Shown here piece after piece: positions 34,501 to 47,388 of a stretch of DNA of 64,000 bases. The stretch comes from Lethocerus indicus (lineage: Eukaryota; Arthropoda; Insecta; Hemiptera; Belostomatidae): the NCBI GenBank assembly GCA_019843655.1, contig JACDQD010000002.1:2428585-2492584 (forward strand). Direction: 5' to 3'. The position numbers were made by a program, and so were the translations under genes. The stretch's first letter is position 1, and each line of letters begins with the position of its first letter. Under the pieces are notes generated by a model. The model ran no database searches and was not told the DNA's origin. It saw only the letters and a program-made list of their open reading frames with translations.

Positions 34501-37500
34501 AGTTGGGACAGTCATTTACAACTAGCTCCGATATTCCCCAAAAATAAACAGAGTTAAACATTGCATTACATATAACATTGGTCCCGAAAACTGCGGTATG
34601 AAGTTGCCTGAATTTGACTCACGATTTTCTATCTATTCTATATTCTCTTCCTTAATCGTCTGCATTTTCCCTGTGGAAATGACTCAGTGGATGACACAGC
34701 TGCCTCTTGGAAGCCCGTTGACCAAATACCGATCGATCGAAGAAGAGAATTAATATTAGGGTACCGAAACAAAAATAAAATTACAGAAACGTAAGATGGA
34801 AGGCGATGATGGCGTCATGATGAAACTAGTCGAGCTTAAAACCAAATAAGGTAGGGATATTTCAGTGTTTTCTAACTATTAACCCATATGTTCTTTCGCA
34901 TATATTTGAATATTGTTGACATTTAACGACCATAAACATATCGGATTTTAAATTACTAGCTATGAATGGACGCCAACGTTACCTGGCTGCTGCTAATTGG
35001 ATACGGTTGCCTGGAGAGGAGCCAGAGTACCGGGTGTTTACATCCGGCACCACTTCCGGAACCGGCCGTCGCGATGTTCCCCCAGTAGACGAAATAGTCG
35101 TCTTCGAACGGGTAGACCAAAGCTATCAACGGTAGATTTTCCAAGTGTTCCGACTTGTACGGCACTCGGATGAATTGCAACGATTCGACGATGGTGTTGA
35201 AATTGTCGTTGTCCATCGGCTGGAGCTGGAAAGTTTAAAATATGTTCTCAGCGGGAAAACCTTCTCCGAGGGTGTTGTAACTGCGATAAGAGTTTAAACA
35301 TTCATTATCAAATTGTTTGTAATACGATAGTTTGAACGCTTATTGTTTTCACGCCCTCCTCTCAAGTGTCTCAGCAGTAATTGTACTACTTTAAATTCTT
35401 TATTATAATCGTATTAGATAGCAATAATATTTATGCTACAAAAAAATCTGTTAAAGGAACCCAATCGGTGGCTCCCCAAGTTTATGATACAAAGTAATTT
35501 TATGAAAGAGCTCGGCTTGATTTTCAGTCTGAAAGTACGTTTTCAAGCACGACAATTAACGGAATATCGCGTTCGGTTGTAATAAAAAGCGACGAAGGCA
35601 TTCGCGTTGACTCATACCCGTTGAATCATCGATATTTCTAGCAAAGCGATAAACTTCGCCTTTCAGTCGAAATCTTCTCGCAGAAGCGTGTTTTTGTACG
35701 CGTGCCTCTACAATCGATAATGTTGTATAAATTAAATGCTGTAATCTCGTGTGGTGAAGGCTAGACGGGTCCCCGAAGACCTTGCCACTTGTCCCTCCAA
35801 ATGGCACCGTCCGCCTACACCCTCCTCCCGGCTGACGCGTAAATATCATCCGGGTGACGGTCAAGGTGGATGCAATAAATAAATTGGAACGGCGAAGTTT
35901 ATTGATAGCCTAGAAAACACCGAGAGGCGTGCAATAAACGCGAGCGCCGATACGCCTAGAGCGTATAAATTGAAAGTGGACACAATCCAAAACGTTCGAG
36001 ACGTATGTCTAAGAATAAGTGCAAAGCCGCAGGGTCTAGGTCACAGCGACTCTACTGAGATAGCGATAAATAAACGATCTGGTATCTAAGATGATCCCGA
36101 TAATATTCTAAAAGTACTAGTGCATGCCATAAACTAGAATCGATTTATTTATTTATCTTTGCGCTGAAATATAAAATAATTTTGCAGATGTATAGACACT
36201 AAGTTGAAGCTTCAATCCTGTTAGGTTTCGAATCGGGCCATTCCGTTTGTTTTCACAAATCACGATCATTTTATCTCTCTGTCTGTGTTATCAGCTCAAC
36301 TACACTAACTTCAATTCACCCTTTTACTGTGCATACGAAGGCCGTTATGCAGAGCATTCCTCAATTTTTAAGCTCCTAACAAAAAATCGATAAAATCAAC
36401 TAAAACGCGGTGCTTACACAATAATTGAATTATATATAACAAAACAAATTTCATATTTTGTCATATACTTGATATTTTATAATAACTAGTACAGCTGCCA
36501 GTTGCTATTACAATAGGGAAATAGTAAAAGGGGCAAGCTTGATAAAGTCCACCTTGACGTTTCATTCACTACCTGTCATTTAATCTAAATAAAAAAAAAA
36601 ACAACATTCAAACGTTGGCATAGGATTCGAGTCGCAATTTCGAAACAAATACCTTTAAAGCGTATAATACTAATATGAATTCATTTATTCTCGATTATTA
36701 AATGTAAAGAGAGCCTGATTTCGTATTCCAATACTGCCGAACATTTAACAGGATTCCATTGAATGGGTTTACCTTGAATAAATACGATAGAATAACTATC
36801 CCGTCGGTCTCTTTGGCTGCCTCGTCTTGAGTTAAATACAGGCTCTTGTAAAACATAACGTGCATTTCCAACGGTAAACTAAAAACAGAATAGAAATTCA
36901 CCACTGTTCTACGCGTAATGTTCCAACAACTATATTATATTTTCAACGTATGCAATTAAATTACAGGTTTTTTTATCATACTGAATTGGAAAGTGAAGGT
37001 TGTAATCATAAATATTTGCTGTCTGCACTCATGCATGTATATGGTCTCAAGCCAGACAGGTTTCGGCTAAACGTATTTGGCAACGCAGTTCGTCACTGAC
37101 GAAAGTCGAATGCCGATGAAATACTCAATGGGCATTGTTACTACACCACTGGGTGACTGTCTAATCATTATCGCCTCTAAGTATTTTCAGAGTGACGATT
37201 CAATTTACTCCATGCATACAATAGCCTTGAAGGTCTCAGAAAAAAAAATAGATGTAGAGTCTTATCGTTATATTACAGATGGAATGCTATCAGTCCAACT
37301 TAAGATTAAAGAAACTAGTGTAGGAAATCGCGAAAGTGTTGATAAGAATATAAAACTCATTATCTAGTTAACTTAAATATTATTCCTGTAAAGGTTCATT
37401 TATTATGTTTATGTAACTTGAATACAATAAATATTTATACTGAGTTGTCAGTACTCACGGTTTTCCTTCTATTGTGTGTTCACTTCCCTCTTCGTCCGTC

Positions 37501-40500
37501 ATTCCCCAGTGGAAATGCAGTTGGGCGAACACGTAGGTTCCAGTGAGGGGCCCGTCCGATATATAAGGCCGGGGACCAAACCATTTGGCACTTATGATTG
37601 CTGGATATCAAAGGGAGAAAAGTAAGTAGCGAATTACAACTATTCAAATGGCGGTTTAACACCGAGAAAGAATGTTACAGTGTTCCTGTCACGAAACAAT
37701 TTCGACGGATTTAATTCAGTTCTGTTAATCTCACTTCGGTCTACTATTTAAATTTGCCTTGACACCGTTTTACGCTTCTGTTGCGGACTAATCGACGATC
37801 TACTTGGAGGTTTCGTCGCCATGACAATGGCATTAAAGAACCTTATCGACCAAGTGTGACGCTGACAGTTTAAAAATACTTAAGTCCCCGGGGTAGGTGG
37901 ACGGCCGGGGCCGACAGAGAAACGCGTTGTTATGGAATATATTAGAAACACAGGCGTTTCAATGTTTCAATTCGACCCGTTGTGTCCCAGGCTAGACCGG
38001 TTTTGGCCGATGTCCACTGTGTCCATTCCAATATGTTGGGTGTCACGGCAACGGAAATAGACCGATTCGCCGACGGGTGACCTCCGCAGTCCACACTTTC
38101 TGAATGGGGGACGCTTGTTGAGGATGGAAAAATATGAAGAAAATATAATTGAAGGAAAGATGGAGTGATTGGGCGTACGGGTACGTAACCCACCAGTTTA
38201 TGTCAGTAGCATTGCATCAACAAAAAATCATAGTTAGGTACTTATGAATATACTACTGTCGTTTATTCTTTGTCGAGTTTATTAACTTAATTTTTTTTGT
38301 ACTTTTCTTGTTAAAATACATAGAATTATTTGGGTATTGTCTGATGGTTGCTGCTATCAATTCAGGTAATGGGCGTAAGTAATTTAGTCCAAATTACGAT
38401 TGCCTCTATACGATAAACTAATGTGGTCAATCCTCATACAGGCTGAAGAGTAAACCGGTGAAGATTTATAGTTTTCTGCTTGATAGAAACTGACATTATG
38501 TCGATCCAGAAAAGTAGAAATAAAACAACAAACTCTTCCTTATTGTCCACGAAATAATCCTAAAAGACAAAAAACACAAAAATCCCATCGAAATAAAAAC
38601 TTTTCCCAATTTCTACAAACCGAAATAGGTGTAAGGAGTAACATTGTTGTGACAGTTTGCGAGAGGATTCCTTATCGGCGACCGATATTATATTACTATC
38701 GAAATGTTAGACTGAGATTAAGCACGTACTTATAAAAGTGAGAGAATAATAATACTGTTTTAATCTGAGTTCCTGCGACTGGCGCTTTATAAAGAACAAA
38801 TTCAGTGCGAACATTTCAACGACACACAACGATAACCGAAAATAGAAGATCATACAAACTTCGTATTATCCATAATAACAGAGATCGATAGTATTACCAA
38901 CATTCTGTTGTTCACTCGAAGCTCGTTACCTGTGCTACCGCTGTTTGTTATCTTCATCAGTTTCGGCTCCTCTTCCATGTTGTACCAGGCAATTTTGGGC
39001 AGGTAGACCTCCCTCAGGATGCCGAAACTCAAATCGATGGGCGAATTGAAGTTTCCCTCGTCGGGGCCCAGAGACCCGATCACTTGAGCGCTCAACACCA
39101 ACGGAGCTGAAAACCATAAACAGTACGGCAAGAAAAGCTATTCAAGTAATAAAAAAAAAAACTGGTCGGAGCCATTTTCAATGACATCAATCAGCCTTGT
39201 GAATAGAGAATCATAACAAGAAAGGAGGACGGAAGTTTTAAATTAATCATGAGACACAACAGACAAACAGGAATTGTCTGTACAGGAAATTGTTGCGCTC
39301 TTTTGCCCCTTACATAGACCGGTTTCGGGAGCTTCGCTTTCTGTACTGTCTCTGAAATATTACTGTCAAGGAGTTCAGAGAACACTTCAATAACAGGAAC
39401 TATAGTCAATAATACCACACTTCATCGGTGGCCGATATTCGCTCAAGTATCTCGGTATATTGCCGATGTATATATTGCTACTCACGCTACGATTCTCCCT
39501 TCGTTCTTTACAATAAATAAAAAAAAAAAACTCAGTCTCCCCACTCTCTCTAGACGTTGGGCATGTTATCGGCTTGTTTGGAATGCAAACCCGATAAAAT
39601 GAGGCCACGAATGGTGTGACTCATGTTAATTATTATTTCGCTATCTCCTTTTCACACGGTCCTTGTCTGCCGGCACACGTGCCACGGTTCCTGTGCGCGT
39701 CCCAGATTAAACGTGACAATCTAAATTACCAGTTAACACATAGCCACTAAATTGATACACACATTAGTAACCATCTCTCTGAATATTGTTAGTTCGACGG
39801 AATGCATATTGGAATTCAATACATTAGCTGCTATATTCTATTAGACAGTAGAAATTGAAATCAGTGCTGACACTGATAATGATTTGTTCCATCAGCCTGA
39901 GCATCAGTTATCTATCTGTAATATCGAGGGAAATACTTTGTTTCGATTGTAAAAATAAAAAATGCTTCTCTGAAAAAAGAGACGGGGGATCAAAATAATC
40001 TATAGGTCCGCACTGTCTACGGAATTATTTTACTGGCCCAAAAATATTATTTTTAGTTATTTCAACGTGACGCCAGAAATAATATCAAAAGTAGGCTTAT
40101 ATGCGTATTCCTTCTGAAAAATCTTCTCGATAAACGGTAAAAGATAATCACAATGAAAGAGTTGGTATTTTTCCTCTTTATTTACTCGCGACTAAACAAC
40201 AGATGGTACAATCGGGTCTTGGATCGCCAGTTCTGATCCAACCTTTTAAACCTCCGGCTTAAGACAAAAAGTAAGTGTAAAAAATTAAAAATTATAATAA
40301 AGACGAGAATTTAACTGCAAAAATAATGGGTGGGTGAGTGTGGCGCTTGCGATGGTATTTACGATGAATAGTACGTGTTTAATCAAATAAATACATTGTA
40401 TGTGATTACTGTAGATTACAGTAGGTTAGATTGGTTCAGTTACAACAATATTGAAAACGATTGACGAATTTAAGATTTGGATTGCGTATACGCTGAGTGA

Positions 40501-40704
40501 ATACCACATCGTATACTTTACATTTCACAGAAGGAATAAAAGTAGAATTGGTTTGCCAATAATCATAAAAAAGGGGAATTATTCACTTCACTATAATATA
40601 CACAGGAATATTCAGAAATGACGAAGGAACAAGAACAAAAGTTTACCTTCCTTCACCTTTTGCACTTCATTTGTATCACTGTTCTCCTTTCGTTTGGGTG
40701 GCAT
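31554..40704 (-). CDS. Alpha-carbonic-anhydrase-related protein with 639-aa C-terminal tail
   Basis: Minus-strand exons 40704-40647, 39106-38930, 37600-37459, 36878-36773, 35225-34983 and 33473-31554 encode about 881 aa. Phases are 1, 1, 2, 0 and 0, the same as the neighbouring core gene; exons 3 (142 bp) and 4 (106 bp) are identical in length to it. The start [13 protein letters not shown] has no signal peptide. CA landmarks: [15 protein letters not shown] (the His64 position is Ser), QLHFHWG (zinc His94 and His96), GSEHTIEGK (Glu106), LEMHVMFY (zinc His119). The active-site loop reads [14 protein letters not shown], a Gly/Ser insertion where TTPPC is expected, with one Thr possibly kept. 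The last exon opens [20 protein letters not shown] then KRTVFHV. It continues with a Q/K-rich segment, Ser/Arg- and Glu/Asp-rich presumably disordered sequence, and [20 protein letters not shown], a helical segment. It ends KPVWRY-stop. Probably a cytosolic CA-related scaffold or weak enzyme; the function of the tail is unknown. Confidence 0.82.
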
Positions 40705-42536
40705 TTTAATGGAACGATCGCGAAATCTCAACGGTGAAATTTGGCACGTCCGTAACGGTCATAAATGCAAATTGTCGAACTGTTTCAGAAAATAAAATCG
40801 GGTAAAACAACTACAGTTTTGTATCAATTTGTAAGCGAAAAATGGCATCGTCGAACACATGATGGTATATTGTTGTAATCATCTTGAATTTCAAATGTAC
40901 TACCCATACAATGGCTGTAAAATTTCGTTGTTGCCACGTCATCATTTCACAGTGTATACGATATAAAGCTGTACACGTTTAAATTGTTTACCTACAATTT
41001 ATTTAAAATTCGCTTAATTTTATTTAAATACGGCTTTCCAAACGCTGTGACGCGTATATAACTTCGTTTATTCGACAATTTCATCGAATAATGTATCCGA
41101 TTTCCCCTCGGTCACTCCAATCTTCGACACTTTCTTCCTCTTCCACCGATGAAGAAGAACTGGTTACTCTACGCCGCCTTTTATAAAAAAAATAAAATAA
41201 AATAAAATAACTTGGCCGATATCACTTTCAGACTCTTCGACTGACATTTCGAAGGCCGATGAAAGATTTTCGTCCGCTCCGGGTATAAAATTTTTATCAG
41301 CGCACGTGGCCCGACTGGTATTTCCTTATAAAATCGTGTGGCACTCAACAACGTGTTGATTATTTAAATTTTTTTTTTTTTATATAATATTATTATTACG
41401 GCAATATTATTTTCTGTGTTCTTGGCTATATCAACGGTGGCATAGAGTTTCAATATAACAGATATTGCTATAAAATATTTGACACAGAATGACAGAAATA
41501 AATTTTACAGAATGAACAGTGGAGTGACCCGGAAAATGTTATTGTTATTTTATTGATCGAACTTTATTTCGAGAGATATTCTTTTAATGAAATTGACAAG
41601 TATATTTGGTATTTTTTAAATCGAAATATAGGAGAAAATGACGAAATGAATTCGGCGATGTCGCATACAGGTGGCAGTGAAATAATAACCTGCCAGGGCG
41701 GTTATATAAGGTGCAAAGGTTTGTTCAGTTCGCGATTGTACCATCTGCTGAAAACACTCTGCTGTACAATGCAGACGACGTAATTTACGCGTCTTGTCCG
41801 GGGGTCACAATTGCAATACCGTCCGTCGCTGTCGACAAAACAGGTAGTTAACTTGAAATTGGGCGCGATCAAAAGAAAACTGCCAATTCTCAGCCGAGGG
41901 AGCCTTATTAAATCTCGCTGTCGGACTATTGAGCGTCGAATGATGCCACAGTACCTGAAAACTTTTCTCGCGCCAAACAAGGTATCTTATTACGGATGTG
42001 TACAGTTTTTTATTTTTTTCCGCGGGACATTTATAAAATTACGACTTTAAAAACGGATAACGCGTTTAGTGGATTCCTTCCAAGTGTAAAAACATACATA
42101 AGGACATTGGGTGGAATATATTTGTAAGTTCGGTTTGTTGATTCTGTTTATATTTTTCAAACAAGTACTCTATTAGCATACTGTAATCGTCGTTTGGACA
42201 TTAAACCGGATATTACATTTTATTGGCAAATTTAAGCGTCGAAAACTTGTTTAAGATAATTTATTTAAGGATGTAATTGCCTTTTTCACTTCCGGGATTT
42301 AATAAATTTCGGAACGCAATATACTTTTTAATGGCGACAAACTTATATCGAGTACTATTACAGTGTTACTTTTATCGGTCGCGATAATTGAAATATTGTC
42401 GGTATTTTGTAGGTTGATGTCTGAGAGTGTAAATGGGTGGCAGTTATAATTTGTAGAGATAATATCGTTATTATCTCGACGCCGCTTGCTCCAGTCATGA
42501 ATAGTAATAGTATTGATATGGAGAAGGAGCTGCAAG
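40705..42536. other. Intergenic region between the CA gene and ATG101
   Basis: Divergent promoters for the minus-strand CA gene and plus-strand ATG101 must lie here. A plus-strand TATATAAGG at about 41703 is followed about 25 bases later by an initiator-like TTCAGTTC, a plausible core promoter without an identified product. There are a short (ATAAA)n tract near 41188-41210 and an acidic open stretch on the minus strand at about 41090-41330 (see findings). Confidence 0.4.
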
Positions 42537-43192
42537 ATGAATGCCAGATCGCAGACTTTTGAATTGGAAGTGGAAGGACACCAAGTGGATGAAGCGGTGG
42601 CGAGTATATTTCACACAGTTCTGTTCCACCGCTCTCTCGGCAAGTTCTGTTACAAGCAGGAGGGCAGCTACTCCGTAGGGACGGTGGGATACGAGGACGT
42701 CGACTGCGACTTTATCGACTTCACTTACGTATGCTGTTCGTCGGACAACTTGGACAGGACGCTGAAGAGGGAGATATCCGGCTTTTCGGAAGCGCTGCGC
42801 GGCAACGACGGCCCCGGCTCCGGCCAGATATCGTTGGAATTTTTTCAAAAGAAGAAAACCCGCTGGCCGTTCCAGCCGGAGTGTATACCGTGGGAGGTGT
42901 GGAACCTCCGCTCGAACTCATCAAACTGAACAACGAGCACGAGCGCCAGCTCTGCCGCGAAAAGGTCGGTGAACTGTTGACCGAGAAAATACTGTACGTC
43001 GCCGAGGTGATGAATAGGCACGACTACGTTCCCAAAATGCCCAATCAGTCGGAGCTCGATCTCATATTCGACACTTCCTACCCGGACATTCAGCCGTATC
43101 TGTTCAAGCTTTCGTTCACCACGTCGGGCCCGACGTCCACCTCCGTCGGCTCGACAATGAAAAAGCTCTTCAAAGAAACACTTTCATTCTGA
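42537..43192 (+). CDS. Autophagy-related protein 101 (apparent 1-base frameshift)
   Basis: Intronless coding region for the HORMA-fold partner of ATG13 in the ULK1/Atg1 autophagy-initiation complex. The first frame (42537-42911) opens [20 protein letters not shown] and carries [31 protein letters not shown] and [18 protein letters not shown], all hallmarks of ATG101. The WF-finger region is included (the conserved PECIPWEVW segment). The second frame continues [20 protein letters not shown], then [16 protein letters not shown] and QPYLFKL, to TGA at 43190-43192. One additional base between about 42906 and 42913 joins both frames into 218 aa, the family's usual length, with no gap. Purifying conservation on both sides suggests that the missing base is a sequence error rather than a dead gene. 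AATAAA at 43549 fits the transcript end. Confidence 0.93.
42906..42913 (+). other. Apparent 1-base deletion in ATG101
   Basis: The sequence 'aacctccgctcgaactc' reads W-N-L-R-S-N and a stop soon after in the upstream frame. With one extra C (ccgc-ctc) it reads W-N-L-R-L-E-L-I-K-L, and the spacing to the downstream E-R-Q-L-C-R-E-K motif becomes the same as in animal ATG101. Confidence 0.85.
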
Positions 43193-43548
43193 AGAAAGTA
43201 ATTACAACAACAAAATTGTTCTTTGCGGTCATTTATGCTGTTACGTTTTAGAAACATGAGCAAAGACAAACTCTATTGTTCGTTTTGTAAATAGTCCAAT
43301 TTGCGTTTCGTCTGTCGTCGGCAGTTTTTAGAAAAATTATCGGCGCACTATTTTTATACGCGAGCAAAAATTAATCAAATTATTCCGCGTTCGAATAATT
43401 TCGTTGAGAAGAGAAATGGATTATTATTTGTAAATTGTTGAGAGAGAAAAATAATTACGGTTTGTATTTTATTTATATAGTGCATTAGTTGTATATAAAC
43501 TATGTGAAAAACAATCTAGATTGTTTCTTTAGTGACTTGTTAATGGTA

Positions 43549-43554
43549 AATAAA
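43549..43554 (+). terminator. Polyadenylation signal of ATG101
   Basis: AATAAA lies 357 bases beyond the ATG101 stop, in AT-rich 3' sequence. A second possible one occurs about 30 bases further on. Confidence 0.5.
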
Positions 43555-43559
43555 CTCTA

Positions 43560-44678
43560 ATATATGAAAGAAAAACTTCTAATTAAATAAAAAGCCTTTT
43601 ACATTTTTTCACTACTTTTTGATTTTGAAAAAGTGTACAAAATGCCTACATACTTTTGTAGGCCGAATATTATATGCCGATATTGTAAATTACTTCCGAT
43701 GCCTAATAATTATTATATTGTGAAAATAACTGACTTAAAAATATGTTATTAATTGCACTTTGGAAATTCTTAATATTGTAGACTATCAACAAGAATCATC
43801 TCAATGTATATACACATTATACGATGTACAATTTATATACAGATGTATATATACATTTCAGTGATGGTATAATTGAAGTACACAAGCATAGTGGAACAGT
43901 GTTGACTTTGTAACGAATGAACTGAGTTTCGGTCATCATGTATGTAACAGGAGTATGTTATTTATATACATATTGTATGTACGTCATTAAGCAATGGCCT
44001 ACATGCTTTTGCTTAAGAAAAATATGTTTATGGGATGATGTGTATCTGTATGCTGAAGCTTAAAAACAGTCAGAAGTATTTAGTAAATTTGATTAAATAT
44101 TATGTTAGTTTCTGGCCCTATTCCATTTGTTTATTTTAATGAAGTAGACAAATTATTTTACTGTAAATTACAAATAAAAATTTAGAAAAAAATATGTTTA
44201 TATTGGCTGATATTATCAGTAATTTTGATTGATTCCCATCTATTTATAGACAATATAGAGTTGGCTAATATGTAAGCCCTTTTTTCAATAGTCATGGTCA
44301 TTTCTTGTGTAGTCCTATCGAATAAGGATGAGAATGCCTTGAAATACAATTCCGTCTTAAACAAATTTTATCTGTTCCAGGCAATTATAATAGAATAAAG
44401 TATTAGCTTTGTCATAAAATTTCAGCCAACTGTCATTTTCCACGATTATTTTTGAAATTAGTTTTTAATTCTACATTATTAACATTTCTTCCTGTAAAGA
44501 AGAGAAACTAACAGACTCTGTGATTTGTGATACTGAATTTATTGTTTTGTGTAAGCAGCTAATTTTTAATTGTGTCAAAGAAAATAAACTTAATTAGCTA
44601 ATAAAATTGACATATGTATTATAATCATGTTTTATATTTGCATATGTTTCATAAACCCGCACAATTTATTTTTAACAC
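43560..44678. other. AT-rich spacer between ATG101 and the MYCBPAP-like gene
   Basis: No exon of a known family seen. It may hold unrecognised 5' exons of the MYCBPAP-like gene. Confidence 0.4.
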
Positions 44679-44759
44679 GTGTTCTTTCATCATCTGAAAA
44701 ATACTACAGTAATTAGTATTAAGAGAAAATATATATTTATTACAGAAATTGATTACGGT

Positions 44760-46822
44760 ATGACCTGCTTGAATGAAAAAGACACAGTCTCAATTGTGCC
44801 TAAAAGATTCAGAAAGATACCGAAACATGAAAAAGAAACCAAAGGAGAAGAAGGGGCTTTTCAAAATTGGACTAAATGGTTGTCGGTTCGGGAAAAGCAG
44901 CAGGCCGCGCTTAGCTCGGCTACTTCAAGACCTGCACAATGCTTGATGATGAACAGTGAGGACGTCTGGGAAATGAGGAGAGAAAAGTGGCTGATTGAAG
45001 AGGCTGCCAGATTCAGAGAACCAGACAGGTACAGGGGGGATCCCAATTTCTGGCGAACACCCAACTACCTCAAACCAGGGGCAAATAATTTACTTTCAAT
45101 GGTACATTCGGCTTCGGAGAATTACAATCGTAACGCTGCTGTAGAGTTAAAAACCAAAGACAACTTGGGTATTCCGAACAAAATATTGGAGGAGAAAAAA
45201 TTGACTGATCTAAAATGTTTGAAGACGAGAATTGATCTGTGGAACAGTTCTGTGTTTGTGAAGAATAGGAAAATTGAACTTAAATATGCCATTAATGCAA
45301 TTGACCATGTTAAACCGGATATAACAAATTTAATTGTCACTGGTAAATCAATTTCTAAAAAAGAGCCTGAACCAATCCCTGTCTCAATACCAGAAATTAT
45401 AATTGATGACTCGGATGAAACAAAGGGTCCTATTGACTCTTTCTGTGAATCGCCTATTCTAAAGATTGGAAATTTAATTTTTAATCCCAGAAACCAATGT
45501 TTCAGTTCAGGAGAAAGTGATGCTATCATATATAAAGTGGAATTCCAGGACTGTTATATCGATACAAAATACAGAAATGAAATTCGTTTTGAAAATTTAG
45601 GTTTAGTATCAATTCATTATAGGTGGAAAAAAATTAAGCCGTATCTGAACAGTCAGTTTCCTTTGACACGTGTTGTGAACAGGTTACCCACATTCTTCTT
45701 TAACAACGGAGAGGGTATTATTCCTCCCGGCCAGATAATTGTATTACCTTTTTGGTTTAAATCTCGCACAACTGGGTATTACAGTGAAAAATGGCGACTT
45801 TTAACAAAGCCATCCATCACTGACTCAATGCAGACAATAATATCCCTTCGAGCCCTTGTTTTAAGAAACCTAGTTAAACCACCGCGGTGTAAAATTGAAG
45901 AGCGTCTAAACAAATGTGTCGAACACATTCTGGAGAGTAAAAGGAAGAAGGCAGAGTTTTTGACACGTGTTCAGCTTGAAAATGAACTTCCGTATGTAGA
46001 CACGCTAACTGATGAAGAATTATTTTTATCTAATAACCCTGATCTTTATTACAACGAAGAAATTGTACAAAATCTCAAAGAAATGTATAAAAATAACTTC
46101 AATGATGAATGGAATTTGAGTGTTCTAGGTCTTATTAGAAAACTAAAATGTAGTGATATGATCAATGAACAAAAAAAATATTGGTTAAAAGTTATTGAAG
46201 ATAATTGGGATATGGATGTAGATGACATTAAAACAGCTGTAGTTGTGCCAGAATATCAACATAAAATTGTTTATATAATTTTATCCACTGCAGTAAATCA
46301 TATCCAAATTGCAATAGATTCATTAAGGGAACAATTGAAATTGGAGCCAATACCAGGAATAGAAATTCCTGAAGGAAATGAGAAAAAATAAAATCCTCCC
46401 ATTCTATTTGTAAACCGTTATTGGCAAGACCAGTTCCGGAGAACACTCATGACCTAACATCCAGAGATTCAAAAATAATACTAAAGGAACGGGGAGCACA
46501 GAAAGGAGTTGGCATCAAAAGTGATGCCAAAAGTAAGCTTCCAGTAAAACCGAAATGTGCTAAAGATGAAATAATAAATGTTAGAACAGAGAAAAAGGTA
46601 GAAGAAAATTTGAAACCCAGTAAACCCGCTAGAAAAGTTATTTTAGATTCATATGGGCCTCCTTTATATAACTGGTACACATCTCAAGTTTATAAGGAAG
46701 TATATAAAATTTTGATACGTGCCGTAGACGACATTTCTATTTCATTAGATTCATTGAAGTATTGCAGACAGCCAAATGAAAAGGAATATTTTAAGAAACT
46801 GAAAACTCAAAAGCTAATCTAA
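44760..46822 (+). CDS. MYCBP-associated protein (MYCBPAP)-like, frame interrupted once
   Basis: A long open frame (44679-46391) continues in another frame to TAA at 46820-46822. Recognised segments: NWTKWLSVREKQQAALSS, the Arg/Trp-rich DRYRGDPNFWRTPNYL, and an Ig/MSP-like strand region typical of MYCBPAP (ENLGLVSIHYRW, FFFNNGEGIIPPGQ, WFKSRTTGYYSEKWRL). A C-terminal helical part follows (YTSQVYKEVYKILI, DDISISLDSLKYC). MYCBPAP binds the MYC-binding protein AMY-1/MYCBP and is associated with sperm and cilia in animals; that role is inferred here. The first Met of the conserved part is at 44760. A TTACAG acceptor at 44745 means that upstream exons may exist, so the N-terminus is uncertain. The joined length is about 687 aa, shorter than vertebrate homologues. 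The frame breaks in an A run at about 46380-46390. Confidence 0.72.
46379..46391 (+). other. Apparent missing A in a homopolymer of the MYCBPAP-like gene
   Basis: 'gagaaaaaataaaatcc' gives E-K-K-stop. Adding one A to the six-A run gives E-K-K-I-K-S-S-H-S-I-C-K-P and continues without a stop into the conserved C-terminal region ending at 46822. Removing one A instead soon meets TAA at about 46412. Confidence 0.7.
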
Positions 46823-46829
46823 TGACTTT

Positions 46830-47388
46830 AGTTGGTAAAAAAGTAAAAAAAAAAATATATTACAAGTAGTAATTACTTCTAATTAATTAGAGTTTTAGTT
46901 ATTCCGTAAATAATACATTGTGTATTCGACCATTCATTTAAAGGCAATGTCTTCTTTCTTACACAATGTATACACATATACATCCATAAGAGTAGTCTCC
47001 ATGGCAAACAACACCTTATGCAATTTCAACAACTATACCATGGGAAAATCTGTTAATCAATGTATCTTAAACTTCAGTTATAATAAATGAACGTATGTAT
47101 TTATTTAGTTTTATTTACAAATTATCTCAATTCAAAATTTTATAATCAAAATAATATGCTATTATAATGCAACAATAATATACTATGTGCAAATTAATAT
47201 ACTTAAAAGCTATGTTAACACTCGACAAAGCCCTGTTAAATATGGAGCAATTTATTCCATAAATTTAATACTTTGCTATGAGTGCATGAAGTGAACATCG
47301 AAGGGTATGATGACGTAATGGAGCTCGAAGTGTCATTATTGAAATAAATCAATTTCACGTATGGTTTTACAATTGTTGGCGTTAGGTG
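46830..47388. other. Convergent 3' flanks of the MYCBPAP-like gene and CHMP5
   Basis: No gene. AT-rich, with AATAAA (plus) near 47084 for the left gene and TTTATT at 47251-47256 (AATAAA on the minus strand) for CHMP5, so the two 3' UTRs approach or overlap. Confidence 0.45.
47251..47256 (-). terminator. Polyadenylation signal of CHMP5
   Basis: AATAAA on the minus strand, about 133 bases beyond the CHMP5 stop codon at 47389-47391. Confidence 0.45.

Noticed and set aside
38790..38815. Plus-strand TATAAAG with TTCAGT
   Set aside because: Spacing between the two is only about 13 bases, and it lies within an intron of the minus-strand CA gene with no plus-strand product.
39191..39418. Minus-strand frame containing [14 protein letters not shown] as an extra CA exon
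   Set aside because: Exon 1 joins exon 2 in phase without it, the paralogue has no counterpart, and it matches no part of the CA fold.
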